From assembly GCA_964594045.1 (NCBI GenBank), contig CAZQKR010000011.1, positions 50,080 to 114,079 on the forward strand: a stretch of DNA of 64,000 nt, written 5' to 3'. Source of the stretch: UBA2365 sp964594045 (GTDB taxonomy: Bacteria > Bacteroidota > Bacteroidia > Chitinophagales > Saprospiraceae). Below the pieces are notes generated by a model. That model saw only the letters and a list, made by a program, of their open reading frames with translations. It was not told the origin of the DNA and did not search any database. Shown here piece after piece: positions 54,901 to 63,962 of the stretch (position 1 is the stretch's first letter; each line of letters begins with the position of its first letter). A program made the position numbers and the translations under genes.

Positions 54901-57900
54901 AACTTGAAACCCATAAAGGTGTTGAAATCAGGTCTGTAGGGTGCATTATTACATCCGAGTGCAACAGGCTCCGGGAAGTCATCCTCATCCGCATCAGCAG
55001 GTCTTTCACCTGGTTTGGTACTGGTCGGCGGCATGGTAAGAGATGGATTGTCGTTTCTCGCCATCCGGTAAAAAACACCGCCACCCAAACCATATAATGC
55101 CACACCCGGAAATAATGTTATTCCTGTGCTCAGAATCACAGAACCTTCTATCGCAAAGAAAGAAAAGTATTCTTCTGTGTTGAAAGCTGCTGTCGTATTA
55201 TCCCGCTTGGTGCCAAAATCAGCATACAGATTGATCTCACCCAAAGAAGGAACTTTTACTTTTAATGCCCCAATGAACCTTTCATTCAGTCCCTGATTGC
55301 AAAAACTTACCCTTCCCATCAGTTCAATGCCTCCCAGATCTTTAGCTTCCACTTCAATGGTGGTCGGAGGTAAAAACTCCTGTAAAGTAAACTGGTTGAA
55401 TTTCCCACTGTCACCCAATTTAAATCTGAATCCAAGATCGCCCGCCGCCCGGATCTGATCACTGAAACTCAGGGAAAGCATAAACCTGATGTCATAGGTC
55501 ATGTCACTGATATCAGTACCTTCGGAAAGGCCAAGACTAATGCCTTCAAGGTTGATGGGGAAACCGGCTGTGGAGGATTGATCTGACTCACCGCTACCGG
55601 AACCTCTTCCGGATCTTTCCCTGGAACGTTCTTCCCGTTCCGATGAAGAGTCACCGCTATCCCCTTCTCCTGTGTGAGACCAGAGATTGGTTCTTGAATC
55701 TCCGTTGACCAGAACTATGGAACCTTTCAAGCCAGATTCGCTGGTTGAAAATCTGAGATTTTCCAATCTCAAGTGCGGGACATCGATCGTGATGTCATCA
55801 CTTTCCCTTTCCTCATTGTTTTCACTCTGAAACGAAACGCTTCCTGTTATTCCAAAAGAAAATCTCGTTGTGGTTCCAAGACTGAGTTCCACATTGGTGG
55901 CTGGATCCAGTTCTATGTTGGCAATATCCCACATTGGTATCAAAAGTTTCCTGCCGGAAGGAACCCTTATGTTGAAGACCAGATTGGCAGCAACTGCACC
56001 GGGATCTGAACCTTCCGGTGCGGGTCCGCCCATCACGAGGGCAGCAGAATAACGCAGATAATCTTCTTCTCTGAATACAGGCAGTCCGATCTTACCTTCA
56101 AGTGAAAAAAAGACACTCCTGCTTTGGACCACTCCAACGCTGAACGCATCCAGCGAGAGTAAATAACCTTCTTCGGAGTCCCTCAGCTCAGCCCATCCCG
56201 ATGCAGCCCTCACGGAAACTGTCAGACCGGAATTATCGATCAGCATATTTCTGATACCGATCCCTGTTCTGGATCCGGATATCTCCTTTGGCAATCTCAG
56301 ATCGAGGGTCTTAAGGAAAAAACCGGTCCATGCATTTCTGAGTCGGTCACCCGACAATGATGACATATTTGATCTTTCACCATAATATGCCAGATCGTAA
56401 TCATCGGGAAATTCCATGGAAGAATGATTGGATACTTCCGAAAGATCCAATACTGCAGAGGTGATGGTGAATCCGACTCCACTCAAGGCTGTGATCTGAA
56501 ATGGTTTGTCAAAGGTGATGTCTATAATAAAGTTTTCACTACGGGGTTCGGAGCTACTTGCTCCGGTTGAAGGTGGGGTTGAACCGGCAGGTCTCGGTTT
56601 GGTGATGATGGTACCAAAAATGGCCGAAACTTTTTTGTCATCTCCTTCAACTATTTCACCGGTTTCTTCATTTTCAGGTACAATGGCGTCCCTGCTGAAG
56701 GTGACTTTTCCTCTGAATGCAAACTCCTTGAACCCATCACAATCAAATTCAATGTAGGTTGAATTTCCCGCGCCTGAACCTCCGTTAATTCCCAGGGTCC
56801 AACCGTTGCCCAATTCAGCCTCAATGGATTCTGCCAACATATATTTTCCGGTTGATGTCATGCCTTCAGGATTGAAACATACATTTTCAGCTTTGAAAAG
56901 TAAGGCCGGGGCATTGAGATCCTCGGGCAATTTTACTCCTGCCAGGTAAGTGGCCCTTGCCCCTGAAGGCGTGATGTTGATCTGATCAATAGCACAAACT
57001 ATCTTTAATTCATCGTTATCCGTAACATCCAATCCTAATGGCAGGCTGGTGCCAGCATCAGTTGTAGCTTCAGCGAATCTGGTGAGCCAGGAAATAGCAT
57101 CTACTACAGCTGCTCTTTCTTCATCATCATCAGTCGGTCTGCTGCTCGTATTATTTGTTTCAGCGGCTATGGTGCCGGAGATCAGTTTGTAATTAGCATT
57201 GATCCCAATATTATTGAATCGAACCCTGATCTTTATTTCTCCCAATGTAGGCGAAGGAAGGATCAACACTCCGGTCCCGGTATGCCCGGAATCATTATTG
57301 GTAATGGAAGTGACCCTGATCTGTAAGGGGCCTGCCATGATGGTTTGACCATTGTTGACGTTCCTGATATTAGCCCTTTGAGATTCAGGTACAGGTGTGA
57401 AATTGCAGATCCTTTCGCAATCATTGGGTTCAGCACTTTCTTCTGATTCTGTGCCTCCCGTTCCGGAAACGCCATCAGGAGATATCGTAAAACGCCTTGT
57501 CTGGCTGGCATGATAGATCATGTCATCTGTTATATTCACATTTTCCAGGTGAGGATTGACGACATTGACTGTGGTTGGATCTTTCAGCCAAACAACTCTC
57601 CAAAAGTATTCGCCGTTTTCACCGATGGTTGCTGTGGATGAAATGTCCCTGTAAACTCTTTCAACGAATGCAGATTCATCGATTGACATTTCCGGCGCAG
57701 TGTCATAAACCGGAGAAAATGCCTCTATTTCAGGATTATCTTCATTGAAATTATCCTCTGAATTCATGATGTTGGCCTGGATTTTTTTCACCTGAGAATA
57801 AATTATGGATTCAGGGGTGAATTCCCTGTTCTTAGCGATCTGCAATACACATTTTTCTATGACCCTCAGTTGCAGAACAGTGGGTGGCTGCCCTGGCTGA

Positions 57901-59390
57901 ACAGTAAACATTTTATAGGGCGGAACCAGTTTTACAGGCCGCATTCCTGTGTCAAAACCAAATCCTACCACTCCCGGAGCAATGTCCAAACCTTCTTCAG
58001 GATAGGAGAGCCTTGGCTTTGGCATGCCGCTGACTCCCATGTTCCCGGCAAATTCATTAAAAGAGACTGAGCGGGTCAGCAAGGTGCCGGCAAGATCACT
58101 GTTAAAGCTTACATCAGCCCGTCCGATGATCGCGAATGCATCGCCTCTTTCAACCTGAAACATGGTTGGCCCATTATCATACAGCAAAAAATCGAGATGT
58201 CTGTCAGATCCGTCCGGGTAATAGTAATCCATTCTGGATCTATACGTGGAACCGCTGTTATTGATAAAATCCGTAAGGAATTGGCGGGGACTCCCTGATA
58301 CAGTATAATCGTATCTCTGCGAGATATTCATCAGATTGCTGCCCCGGTCAGATGAAAAATTGAACCTTAAATCAATCTCCGTATAATTGTCACAATCCGG
58401 TAATATTTTTGCCACACTATATATCCGTGAATATGGTATAGTGTCTCCAGGTAAGGGGAATACGATCTCACCGGTAACATTAGGCAACCTGCAAGCCATG
58501 CTTTCATCCGCACCATAATGGAATATGACTATACGCGACCTTCCTTCCTGACGGATAAATAAATTCGGGTTGATTGCAGTTACACGTATCCCGATGATGT
58601 CTCTGGGTTCCAAATCCAATGGTGAGTCATTTTGTAAAGTGCTGTAGGAATACGAATTGATTTCATCCTGCTCCAGTAGACGAGGCAGGGCATCAAAAAT
58701 ATCATCTGGTCTGCCTTGACTTTCAAAAATTTCAGCCTGAGCCCTGGAATCAAATCTGACCATTTCCAACAAAAAAGTGGTTCCTGCCCTTGCCTGTGCC
58801 ATGTTCCAGTAAACGATCACTTCATCCAGTGGGTTGCCCGTCACCAATGCATTGTGATCAGGTGATGTGATAATCGGAGGGTCAAGATATTGAATCTCAA
58901 ATAGTACACAACTCTGAACCAATGGTTCGCTGATCAACTCTCCGAAAGGATAGGACCGGGCTTCCACACAAATCTGGTAATTTCCTTCTGGTAACCGTCT
59001 GGATTGGATAATTTGGTCCCGCTTGTCTTCAGGTAAAAAATTATAATCTTCCAGCGTTGAACTTTGGTATTCCTCAACTAATCTCCTGATCGTAAAGTTC
59101 TCGCCTCCCGGCTCAATGATAACTTCATGAAATTCACTGAAAAAGTTATTAATATGTATCCTTGTTCCTTCACTGTCAGTTCCGATTATGGAAGCGATAA
59201 AGTGAGTAGGTACTGGTTCAGAAGTTAGATTCCTGACCTGGATCAATACATTATCCAGCAAAGTTTCAATATCTGCACTGATCACACCGGCCTGATTGAG
59301 ATCGATCTCCAGTTGTTGCTGACTGAATGATTTGCCGGAAATTAGAATGATGGCCGAAATAATGAAAGTTTTTATGTGCTTGAATTTCAT
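51906..59390 (-). CDS. Giant exported protein of unknown function (2494 aa)
   Basis: 2494 residues with signal peptide MKFKHIKTFIISAIILISGKSFSQ. I do not recognise the whole protein. The N-terminal ~290 residues (LDPPIITSPDHNALVTGNPL, YQICVEA) recall TANFOR-type or FN3-like modules of Bacteroidota surface proteins; this is tentative. The large middle is beta-rich, with repeated phrases such as LPKEISGSRTGIGIRNMLID and LYADFGTKRDNTTAAFNTEE. There is an acidic/Ser/Arg/Gly-rich low-complexity insert around residues 1237-1272 (SSSEREERSRERSGRGSGSG). The C-terminal third has FN3-like strands and ELLEFYFRTSIYPNLREKF. No sorting tail. It lies between the barrel gene (96 bases upstream) and the FN3 gene (16 bases downstream), so it is likely part of an envelope complex. 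Confidence 0.72.
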   Translation of the reverse strand: MKFKHIKTFIISAIILISGKSFSQQQLEIDLNQAGVISADIETLLDNVLIQVRNLTSEPVPTHFIASIIGTDSEGTRIHINNFFSEFHEVIIEPGGENFTIRRLVEEYQSSTLEDYNFLPEDKRDQIIQSRRLPEGNYQICVEARSYPFGELISEPLVQSCVLFEIQYLDPPIITSPDHNALVTGNPLDEVIVYWNMAQARAGTTFLLEMVRFDSRAQAEIFESQGRPDDIFDALPRLLEQDEINSYSYSTLQNDSPLDLEPRDIIGIRVTAINPNLFIRQEGRSRIVIFHYGADESMACRLPNVTGEIVFPLPGDTIPYSRIYSVAKILPDCDNYTEIDLRFNFSSDRGSNLMNISQRYDYTVSGSPRQFLTDFINNSGSTYRSRMDYYYPDGSDRHLDFLLYDNGPTMFQVERGDAFAIIGRADVSFNSDLAGTLLTRSVSFNEFAGNMGVSGMPKPRLSYPEEGLDIAPGVVGFGFDTGMRPVKLVPPYKMFTVQPGQPPTVLQLRVIEKCVLQIAKNREFTPESIIYSQVKKIQANIMNSEDNFNEDNPEIEAFSPVYDTAPEMSIDESAFVERVYRDISSTATIGENGEYFWRVVWLKDPTTVNVVNPHLENVNITDDMIYHASQTRRFTISPDGVSGTGGTESEESAEPNDCERICNFTPVPESQRANIRNVNNGQTIMAGPLQIRVTSITNNDSGHTGTGVLILPSPTLGEIKIRVRFNNIGINANYKLISGTIAAETNNTSSRPTDDDEERAAVVDAISWLTRFAEATTDAGTSLPLGLDVTDNDELKIVCAIDQINITPSGARATYLAGVKLPEDLNAPALLFKAENVCFNPEGMTSTGKYMLAESIEAELGNGWTLGINGGSGAGNSTYIEFDCDGFKEFAFRGKVTFSRDAIVPENEETGEIVEGDDKKVSAIFGTIITKPRPAGSTPPSTGASSSEPRSENFIIDITFDKPFQITALSGVGFTITSAVLDLSEVSNHSSMEFPDDYDLAYYGERSNMSSLSGDRLRNAWTGFFLKTLDLRLPKEISGSRTGIGIRNMLIDNSGLTVSVRAASGWAELRDSEEGYLLSLDAFSVGVVQSRSVFFSLEGKIGLPVFREEDYLRYSAALVMGGPAPEGSDPGAVAANLVFNIRVPSGRKLLIPMWDIANIELDPATNVELSLGTTTRFSFGITGSVSFQSENNEERESDDITIDVPHLRLENLRFSTSESGLKGSIVLVNGDSRTNLWSHTGEGDSGDSSSEREERSRERSGRGSGSGESDQSSTAGFPINLEGISLGLSEGTDISDMTYDIRFMLSLSFSDQIRAAGDLGFRFKLGDSGKFNQFTLQEFLPPTTIEVEAKDLGGIELMGRVSFCNQGLNERFIGALKVKVPSLGEINLYADFGTKRDNTTAAFNTEEYFSFFAIEGSVILSTGITLFPGVALYGLGGGVFYRMARNDNPSLTMPPTSTKPGERPADADEDDFPEPVALGCNNAPYRPDFNTFMGFKFKAYLGDNGGGSAYNLDIMIQAMLEGNDRGEVVGISSVNFEGNLYVATNIGTGSDEAPLRARVNIDYTRSRDGENYYEGIHGVIQVYLNLAGVLTGSGPDNKMVDAVFHADNRDMWYFFLGAPAGIQERTFKVDGREGSAMANYPGPAGIKILDALSVNTYFMIGKSIPDIPPIDSEIEAIMAKSMGFDDRLTALPVDPTRPSDMESGDGFAHGLNFRVDNTFNFLLFYAKMKVILGYDINFRYYEGSTCLRSDGEVRPLGINGWFAKGQAYAGLEGEFGIGVDFGFFSAKVPIVELGCAVTMEAEFPNPEWFKARAGLYYSILNGAIEGRANFVFEIGEKCYDPNYSPLDGLDFISEVLPEGSSGTLARPTVSFVLPMNKELKLEDDQYSGPDSDRPVYRYFIPQFRDMEVRKVSRDTLIPLLPDIDEFNGGYSLRQYFVDELEGHTEYKIKATVIAFERIPGRSGLVQVMKPGGEPWTNSKEVTFRTGSVQEMITLDNLISTYPFIGQRNFMPGENGRFGSERNGWIDLQSGARCLVPSGVQTNTITKRVGTDTVSKSVTTSTSYELELIPSDNSNPEAGVLKVPVQYLSNRNLSYNIPADLINGQIYRARLIKRVNKTEAGGTSHFITARKETIRTVTRSSGTETSSAEIKGYRIGTSTDDGLGLFDKELLEFYFRTSIYPNLREKFADMTQNPVSKVWGAQVISFTGAEPFDKFDKNGYLAPYNSSRVFKSLVEFNEPYTDPTLSRAKNGVYKFSEDLGNTVWTHTFLNDPMNPDYDHDLNQMMINRFRIEPEPGQFIYTNEYVRVAYRSFYRWTVPGQLPQAIQLGDVLGELKGFETTFRRTSGIVAAVASVTSAPGSSYLPTGGIISHFGTSGSSSASRRITIINANPWEWVIDHNRLKNKTTAILARFESLVHSFEQSGSMPVRINRNWNYWFNVRTSPSPLMSGTTLMGTKFSQRPDYIGNTSYQLEVGYNRPKTSVVNRIPDIRWTASN

Positions 59391-59486
59391 TTTATTGGAA
59401 TTGAATCAGGTTAATGACCTTGTCGCTAAAAAATCTTTTTGAATGCTAGGCCAATTTTTTTGGCAAACGAATGCTGTTTTTTCAGT

Positions 59487-61154
59487 TTAAAAATTATAGT
59501 TATATGCTGCCCGAACATGGAAGCCTCTTTTTGCTTTAAGTATGCTTGTTTTTCTGTCAAAGTATTGGAAGCTGAAAGTCAGCTTATGTTTTTTCATGAT
59601 TGGATAATTAAAGTTAGTGCCGGCATTAATAATAAAGCCATCACTGTTGCCTTGTGTATTGTTTAATCTGAACCCAGCGTCAAATTTGATATTCAGGCCA
59701 CCTTTCACACTTCTTGAAATATTTGTGGATACACCCATTCTTTGCGTTGGAAGTTCAAAATTGATATTAGTCGTCTGATAATTGACTCCTCCTCCAAAAT
59801 GCCAGTTGTTTTTTGGAATATACTGGTAACTTAAAACATAATTATTACTCAAATTGGATGACTGAAGCGTATCCTGACTGACTAATTCAAACTGGAAGGA
59901 AGATGCATTCAGCATGATTCTGTGCATTTTATCCTTTTTACCAAAGGTATAGACAGATGAACCAGTCCACCCGCTGTTATTGATTTTTAAACGTATGGAA
60001 TCCTGCACCTCTTCCACAATGGGTGCAGAGTTTTGTTGATTATTGTTGTATCCTCCGTTTAAGCTGAAATTGTTTGTGATCAAAATGTTTGCATTGGCGT
60101 TGACGATCAACCTCCGCTGGGGCAATCCGGTAAATCCTTCTTTATGAACCCTTTGTTGTCCGGCTGAGATGCCTAAGTTGATCCGTTTTCCTATGGGGCC
60201 GAAGAGATTCACTGTTATATTTTCATAATTGCCTTGATTGAATGAAACACCCAGTGAATTGAAATGCTGGTCAACAGCTTCATACTTCAAGCCCAATTGC
60301 ATCCTGGCTATGGGAAATGACAAAGAACCCTGATAAGCCAGACCGAGCCGACTGGTTTGATTGACTATGAGCAATGGTTTTACCTGGTCAATAATTTTTT
60401 GATCCTCAGGACTGGCTACTATTTCCAGGCCCTCAGTATTGTTGGTCACTATGCTGCCCACAACAGAAGCAAAAAACTGTATTTTTTTGAATAGGTTGAG
60501 TTTTAAATCTGCGTTCAATCCAAAATTTTGTTTAGGTGAAATCCCCAGTATTTTTAAACTGTCAAAAGAACCTGATTCGGGGTCTTCGTAGATTTTCATG
60601 CCACCCAAAGCGAAATGATTGTTCTCGGTTCCAAATCTGAGCTTTCCACCTATGATCCACCTGTCATATGCCTGGATACTTTCATCGAGTAAAAAATAAT
60701 CATTGCCTGCGCTATACAGATCATTGAATTTTCCATAAAATGCCAGTATTCCAAATCGTTTTGGGTTCCATTCTATGCCGCCACCGATGATTGTTTTTCC
60801 GGTCAGAAGGTAATTGTTCAACTGGTATGATCTGTACCCTGCATGCAAGGTTAAATTCTTATAACCGGGACTAAAACCAAGCCGACGCAAATTAATTGTA
60901 TTGGCTCCGAATCCGTTTACTCCGTAACTTAGATTTAGTGGCAGATTAAATCCTTTGATTTTCCAGTTCAGTCCCAGATTGATATAATAACCTAACGGTG
61001 TTCGTGCATTCAAAGTTGAATAGGTTGTGCTCCCTCCGAGAAAACCTGAAAAACTGCTCCACTTTTCTTCCTTCAATTGAGAAAGATCCTGACAAATAAG
61101 CATTTGAATATTGATCAGTAAAATTACTAACACTAAAACTGTTTTATTCATCAT
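59487..61154 (-). CDS. Outer-membrane beta-barrel protein (555 aa)
   Basis: 555 residues from the ATG at 61154 (MMNKTVLVLVILLINIQMLI, signal peptide); a TTG at 61187 would extend it 11 residues and overlap the upstream gene end. The mature chain alternates polar and hydrophobic residues over many ~10-residue strands (YYINLGLNWKIKGFNLPLNL, YKNLTLHAGYRSYQL, NLGISAGQQRVHKE, HKLTFSFQYFDRKTS) and ends RAAYNYNF with a C-terminal Phe, the outer-membrane protein assembly signal. No TonB-dependent plug is seen. Third gene of the five-gene locus, starting about 34 bases after the collagen-like gene's stop. Inferred to form the outer-membrane channel or anchor for the exported partners. Confidence 0.75.
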   Translation of the reverse strand: MMNKTVLVLVILLINIQMLICQDLSQLKEEKWSSFSGFLGGSTTYSTLNARTPLGYYINLGLNWKIKGFNLPLNLSYGVNGFGANTINLRRLGFSPGYKNLTLHAGYRSYQLNNYLLTGKTIIGGGIEWNPKRFGILAFYGKFNDLYSAGNDYFLLDESIQAYDRWIIGGKLRFGTENNHFALGGMKIYEDPESGSFDSLKILGISPKQNFGLNADLKLNLFKKIQFFASVVGSIVTNNTEGLEIVASPEDQKIIDQVKPLLIVNQTSRLGLAYQGSLSFPIARMQLGLKYEAVDQHFNSLGVSFNQGNYENITVNLFGPIGKRINLGISAGQQRVHKEGFTGLPQRRLIVNANANILITNNFSLNGGYNNNQQNSAPIVEEVQDSIRLKINNSGWTGSSVYTFGKKDKMHRIMLNASSFQFELVSQDTLQSSNLSNNYVLSYQYIPKNNWHFGGGVNYQTTNINFELPTQRMGVSTNISRSVKGGLNIKFDAGFRLNNTQGNSDGFIINAGTNFNYPIMKKHKLTFSFQYFDRKTSILKAKRGFHVRAAYNYNF

Positions 61155-61188
61155 GATCTTTTTAATGGTCAGTTCAAGTTTTTTCAAG

Positions 61189-62715
61189 TTACTTTTTCTC
61201 CAAAGCGACTACCTTTGCTTCCAGCACCTTGATGAGTTCCTGTTGTTCCTGGATAGCTTTCACCAATACTGGTATGATCTCTGAGTAATTGACTGCGTAT
61301 AAGTCGGCCTCATCAGGTTTGATCCGGCCTGAATGATCATCAGACCTGTCTGAAGCAGGTGTGGTAACGATCTCGGGAAGTACCTGTTCCATTTCCTGGG
61401 CCAGGAAACCGAGATGTGTTTTTCCGTCATCTTTTTTCCATTTGTAGGAAACAGGGTTCATTTGAAGTACTTTTGTCAAACCGTTGTCCAGGGGATTTAT
61501 TTCCTTCTTCAGGCGCCTGTCCGAGGTTTGGTTCAAACCGTTGACACTCCAGATCTCACTCCAGCGGAACGAGCTGGATCCGAGTCTGATGGTATTGTTA
61601 TTAACAGGTCCGAATTCAGTTGTTGAAGGGTAATAACCAAGAGCAGGGTTTCCGTTCATACCCAACAACAGTGATGCTGTATTGCCCTCTATCGACCCAC
61701 CGGCTGAACCGAATCTTAACTCATCCGCTAAAACCCTGACTCCTTGATACTCAATTCCTCCGCTTACATTTGACCATTGTCCGGAATTATCGGGCGCAGG
61801 TTCCCATTGCTGTGTGTTGTTGGGAAACCATTTGAGCACATAACCCTGAACAGGGGCGCCGGATGAAACCATTCTTCCCTGGAGTTGATTCGCATTCCAC
61901 AAAGCATCGCTGGTCAGTGCGCTCAGCGTATTCCCTGCAATACTGATCCCGGTACCCGCAGTGTATGTTCCGGCTGGTCCCTGAGGCCCTTGCGGTCCCT
62001 GAGGCCCTTGTGGTCCCTGAGGCCCTTGTGGTCCGGCTGGTCCTGTCAAACCCTGCGGACCATCATTTCCTTGCGGTCCGGCCGGTCCCTGTGGTCCTTC
62101 CGGCCCCTGCGGCCCGGGCAGTCCTTCCGGTCCCTGCAATCCTTGTGGCCCGGCCGGTCCCTGCTCTCCCGTCAATCCCTGAGGTCCTTGCGGTCCCTGT
62201 GGTCCATCATTCCCCTGAGGACCTGCAATACCCTGTGGGCCTTCTGGTCCCTGTGGACCCTGTGGTCCGGTCAATCCCTGAGGACCTTCATTGCCCTGTG
62301 GACCATGCGGCCCCTGGGGCCCGGCAGGTCCCTGAGGTCCGGTAAATATGGAATTATTGATCTGGGAAGATGCGATTTCCTGGTAATTGCCATTGGCGGT
62401 TTCTGCGCATTCCACAGACAGGAATTTGGCCCCGTTGTTCCAATTGATGCTGCTGATATTTCCGATGACCGGAACTCCATCACCAACAGTGGCATTCAGC
62501 CATCCGTACTGATCTGTTCGGAGAGTTTGAGTTTCACTGTACAATGTGGTTCCCGTCGGAGAAAGATCCCTGATCGTAAACCGCAGAAAAACATCAATCT
62601 CAGCCTGAGGCGTACCCGCTTCATTTCTGACTATGGACTGATAGGCGAAACCTGATTGAGCTTGAACTAAAGTTGCAAACAGACTTAATATAAATACGAA
62701 AATTAAGTTTTTCAT
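61189..62715 (-). CDS. Collagen-like repeat protein with S74 intramolecular chaperone domain
   Basis: 508 residues; signal peptide MKNLIFVFILSLFATLVQAQ. An N-terminal beta domain (about 22-125) is followed by 41 uninterrupted Gly-X-Y triplets (126-248, mostly GPQ with GND, GLT, GPE), a predicted collagen triple helix. Then a stretch with WNANQLQGRMV and FGPVNNNTIRLGSSSFRWSEIW leads to the Peptidase_S74 tail (~405-500): SDRRLKKEINPLDNGLTKVL, HLGFLAQEMEQVLPEIV, YAVNYSEIIPVLVKAIQEQQ. In phage tail fibres S74 domains drive trimer folding and then self-cleave at a Ser, so this protein should be a trimeric surface fibre. Second gene of the locus, 15 bases after the T9SS-sorted gene. Confidence 0.87.
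   Translation of the reverse strand: MKNLIFVFILSLFATLVQAQSGFAYQSIVRNEAGTPQAEIDVFLRFTIRDLSPTGTTLYSETQTLRTDQYGWLNATVGDGVPVIGNISSINWNNGAKFLSVECAETANGNYQEIASSQINNSIFTGPQGPAGPQGPHGPQGNEGPQGLTGPQGPQGPEGPQGIAGPQGNDGPQGPQGPQGLTGEQGPAGPQGLQGPEGLPGPQGPEGPQGPAGPQGNDGPQGLTGPAGPQGPQGPQGPQGPQGPQGPAGTYTAGTGISIAGNTLSALTSDALWNANQLQGRMVSSGAPVQGYVLKWFPNNTQQWEPAPDNSGQWSNVSGGIEYQGVRVLADELRFGSAGGSIEGNTASLLLGMNGNPALGYYPSTTEFGPVNNNTIRLGSSSFRWSEIWSVNGLNQTSDRRLKKEINPLDNGLTKVLQMNPVSYKWKKDDGKTHLGFLAQEMEQVLPEIVTTPASDRSDDHSGRIKPDEADLYAVNYSEIIPVLVKAIQEQQELIKVLEAKVVALEKK
61976..62029. repeat. 18-bp tandem repeat in the collagen region
   Basis: Three perfect or near-perfect 18-bp units (GGTCCCTGAGGCCCTTGY) at 61976-61993, 61994-62011 and 62012-62029, encoding two GPQ triplets each. 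The nucleotide identity makes slippage, and therefore variation in triplet number, likely. Confidence 0.85.
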
Positions 62716-62730
62716 GATGATGATTTTTGA

Positions 62731-63228
62731 TTATAATTTGACAAATTTTTTAATGACGGGATTTACTCCCCGGACCTTTATCTGAATAAAATAAATACCG
62801 GGTATTAATGATTGTATATCAATGAAGTGAGATATTTCAGGCTTTTCAGATAGAAAAACCATCTGACCGGTAGCATTGAAAATGGCTATTCCTGTGATAA
62901 CCGATCTGACATCATATATGATTTCCAGTTTGTCAATTACCGGATTGGGCCTGATGGAAACTTCTTCAAATGTGATCCCTTGAACCAATGTGGTTACATC
63001 TCCTCCTGTAAGCGGTGGTGTGAAATACAGATTTCCACAACTCCCAAAACTATTGTCTGTGCTTCCGATTGAACTCTGGAAAAATAAATTTCCGCAGCTT
63101 CCTGTGAAATAGGCTGTTGATTCCAGTTGGGAAGCATTGCACTGAGCTTCGGATTGACTGTAAAACATGGTGAATAAACTGATAAATGCAAGTTTTAACT
63201 GTAAATTCTTTAATAGTTTCATTTTCAT
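62731..63228 (-). CDS. Small secreted protein with T9SS type A sorting domain
   Basis: 165 residues; signal peptide MKMKLLKNLQLKLAFISLFT...QSEAQ. A short Cys-containing mature region shows an internal duplication (TGSCGNLFFQSSIGSTDNSF and FGSCGNLYFTPPLTGGD). The C-terminal ~75 residues (VSIRPNPVIDKLEIIY, IFNATGQMVFLS, LIPGIYFIQIKV, KKFVKL) are a type A sorting domain. It is the first gene of the five-gene locus and the only one whose product carries a clear T9SS sorting domain. The small cargo part (about 65 residues) suggests a structural tip, anchor or signal rather than an enzyme. The duplicated CGNL motif with one Cys per copy is not a motif I know. Confidence 0.82.
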   Translation of the reverse strand: MKMKLLKNLQLKLAFISLFTMFYSQSEAQCNASQLESTAYFTGSCGNLFFQSSIGSTDNSFGSCGNLYFTPPLTGGDVTTLVQGITFEEVSIRPNPVIDKLEIIYDVRSVITGIAIFNATGQMVFLSEKPEISHFIDIQSLIPGIYFIQIKVRGVNPVIKKFVKL

Positions 63229-63849
63229 GTTTCCGGCATTTTATGATTTTTAAAATTGAGCCACCAATGTGTTCAGCAAATGATTTTGTCTGCTGCCTGA
63301 ACCAATTAGTTATACGAAAGTCAAGGATTGTATTGTTTTCTGCAAATTATTATGATCACATGATGATGTGATATTCTGATATTGGGCTTAATTTCAAGTA
63401 TTTAAAACATGAAAAGTGAAGTTTTCAATATTAAAAAATGGTTAAATATCATATCAAAAAATAATAAAACGATATTGAATTATCCGGAAATATAGGATTG
63501 ACTGTTTTGTTTTGGCTATTACGCTGTTTTTATGAAGTTGGAAAAACTGCTTTATTGGATACTCAACGATCTGAATCTGAATATGTGCTTTCCAAAATCC
63601 TTGAAATCAGGTGATTGTTTAAAGGAATTTTCATTGGACAGCATCCAGGTACCGACTCAGCCATAACAGGTTTCAAAAGGTGGTGATCAAACTTGTCTGT
63701 TTCTGTCTCACAACTGGTGGTTTGACGAAGATCTTAGGTGTTTATCTTTTGATACCGGCAGTCAGCAAAGAATATTGATCAAATGGCTGTTATTCAGATA
63801 AATGAATTTGGTTATTACGCAAAAAATACAGTTTTGCCCCGGGGAAAAT
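63229..63849. other. Spacer upstream of the surface locus
   Basis: No supported gene. ATCACAT and ATGTGAT around GATG form a short hairpin at 63355-63372. TTG at 63345-63347 (minus-strand sense) followed after 19 bases by TGACTTTC is only a weak promoter match. Confidence 0.35.
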
Positions 63850-63962
63850 CTAATTGAAATTGAAGTTCAGTCCTAAGGTAAGATTAGTTTTATCCTGTCT
63901 GAAATCAGGATCACTTGCGTTGATGCTGTAAACATATTGAAGTTGAACCTTGAGTCCACTCC
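63850..63962 (-). pseudogene. C-terminal fragment of an outer-membrane protein gene, partial
   Basis: On the minus strand the frame ending at the TAG (63850-63852) reads SGLKVQLQYVYSINASDP, then DFRQDKTNLTLGLNFNFN, the typical last strands of a Bacteroidota outer-membrane beta-barrel with aromatic/Asn ending. Going upstream this frame meets a TAA within about 10 codons, while the next frame (ALGKIFINLIFG) is open to the window edge. A one-base indel near 63960 would join the two. It could be a disrupted gene, an error, or just chance sequence in the upstream frame; the rest lies outside the window. Confidence 0.45.

Noticed and set aside
61885..62655. 256-aa plus-strand open frame rich in Leu, Arg, Ser and Trp
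   Set aside because: It is the antisense of the collagen-like Gly-X-Y array; the repetitive composition follows from the repeat, and the minus-strand frame has signal peptide and S74 domain.
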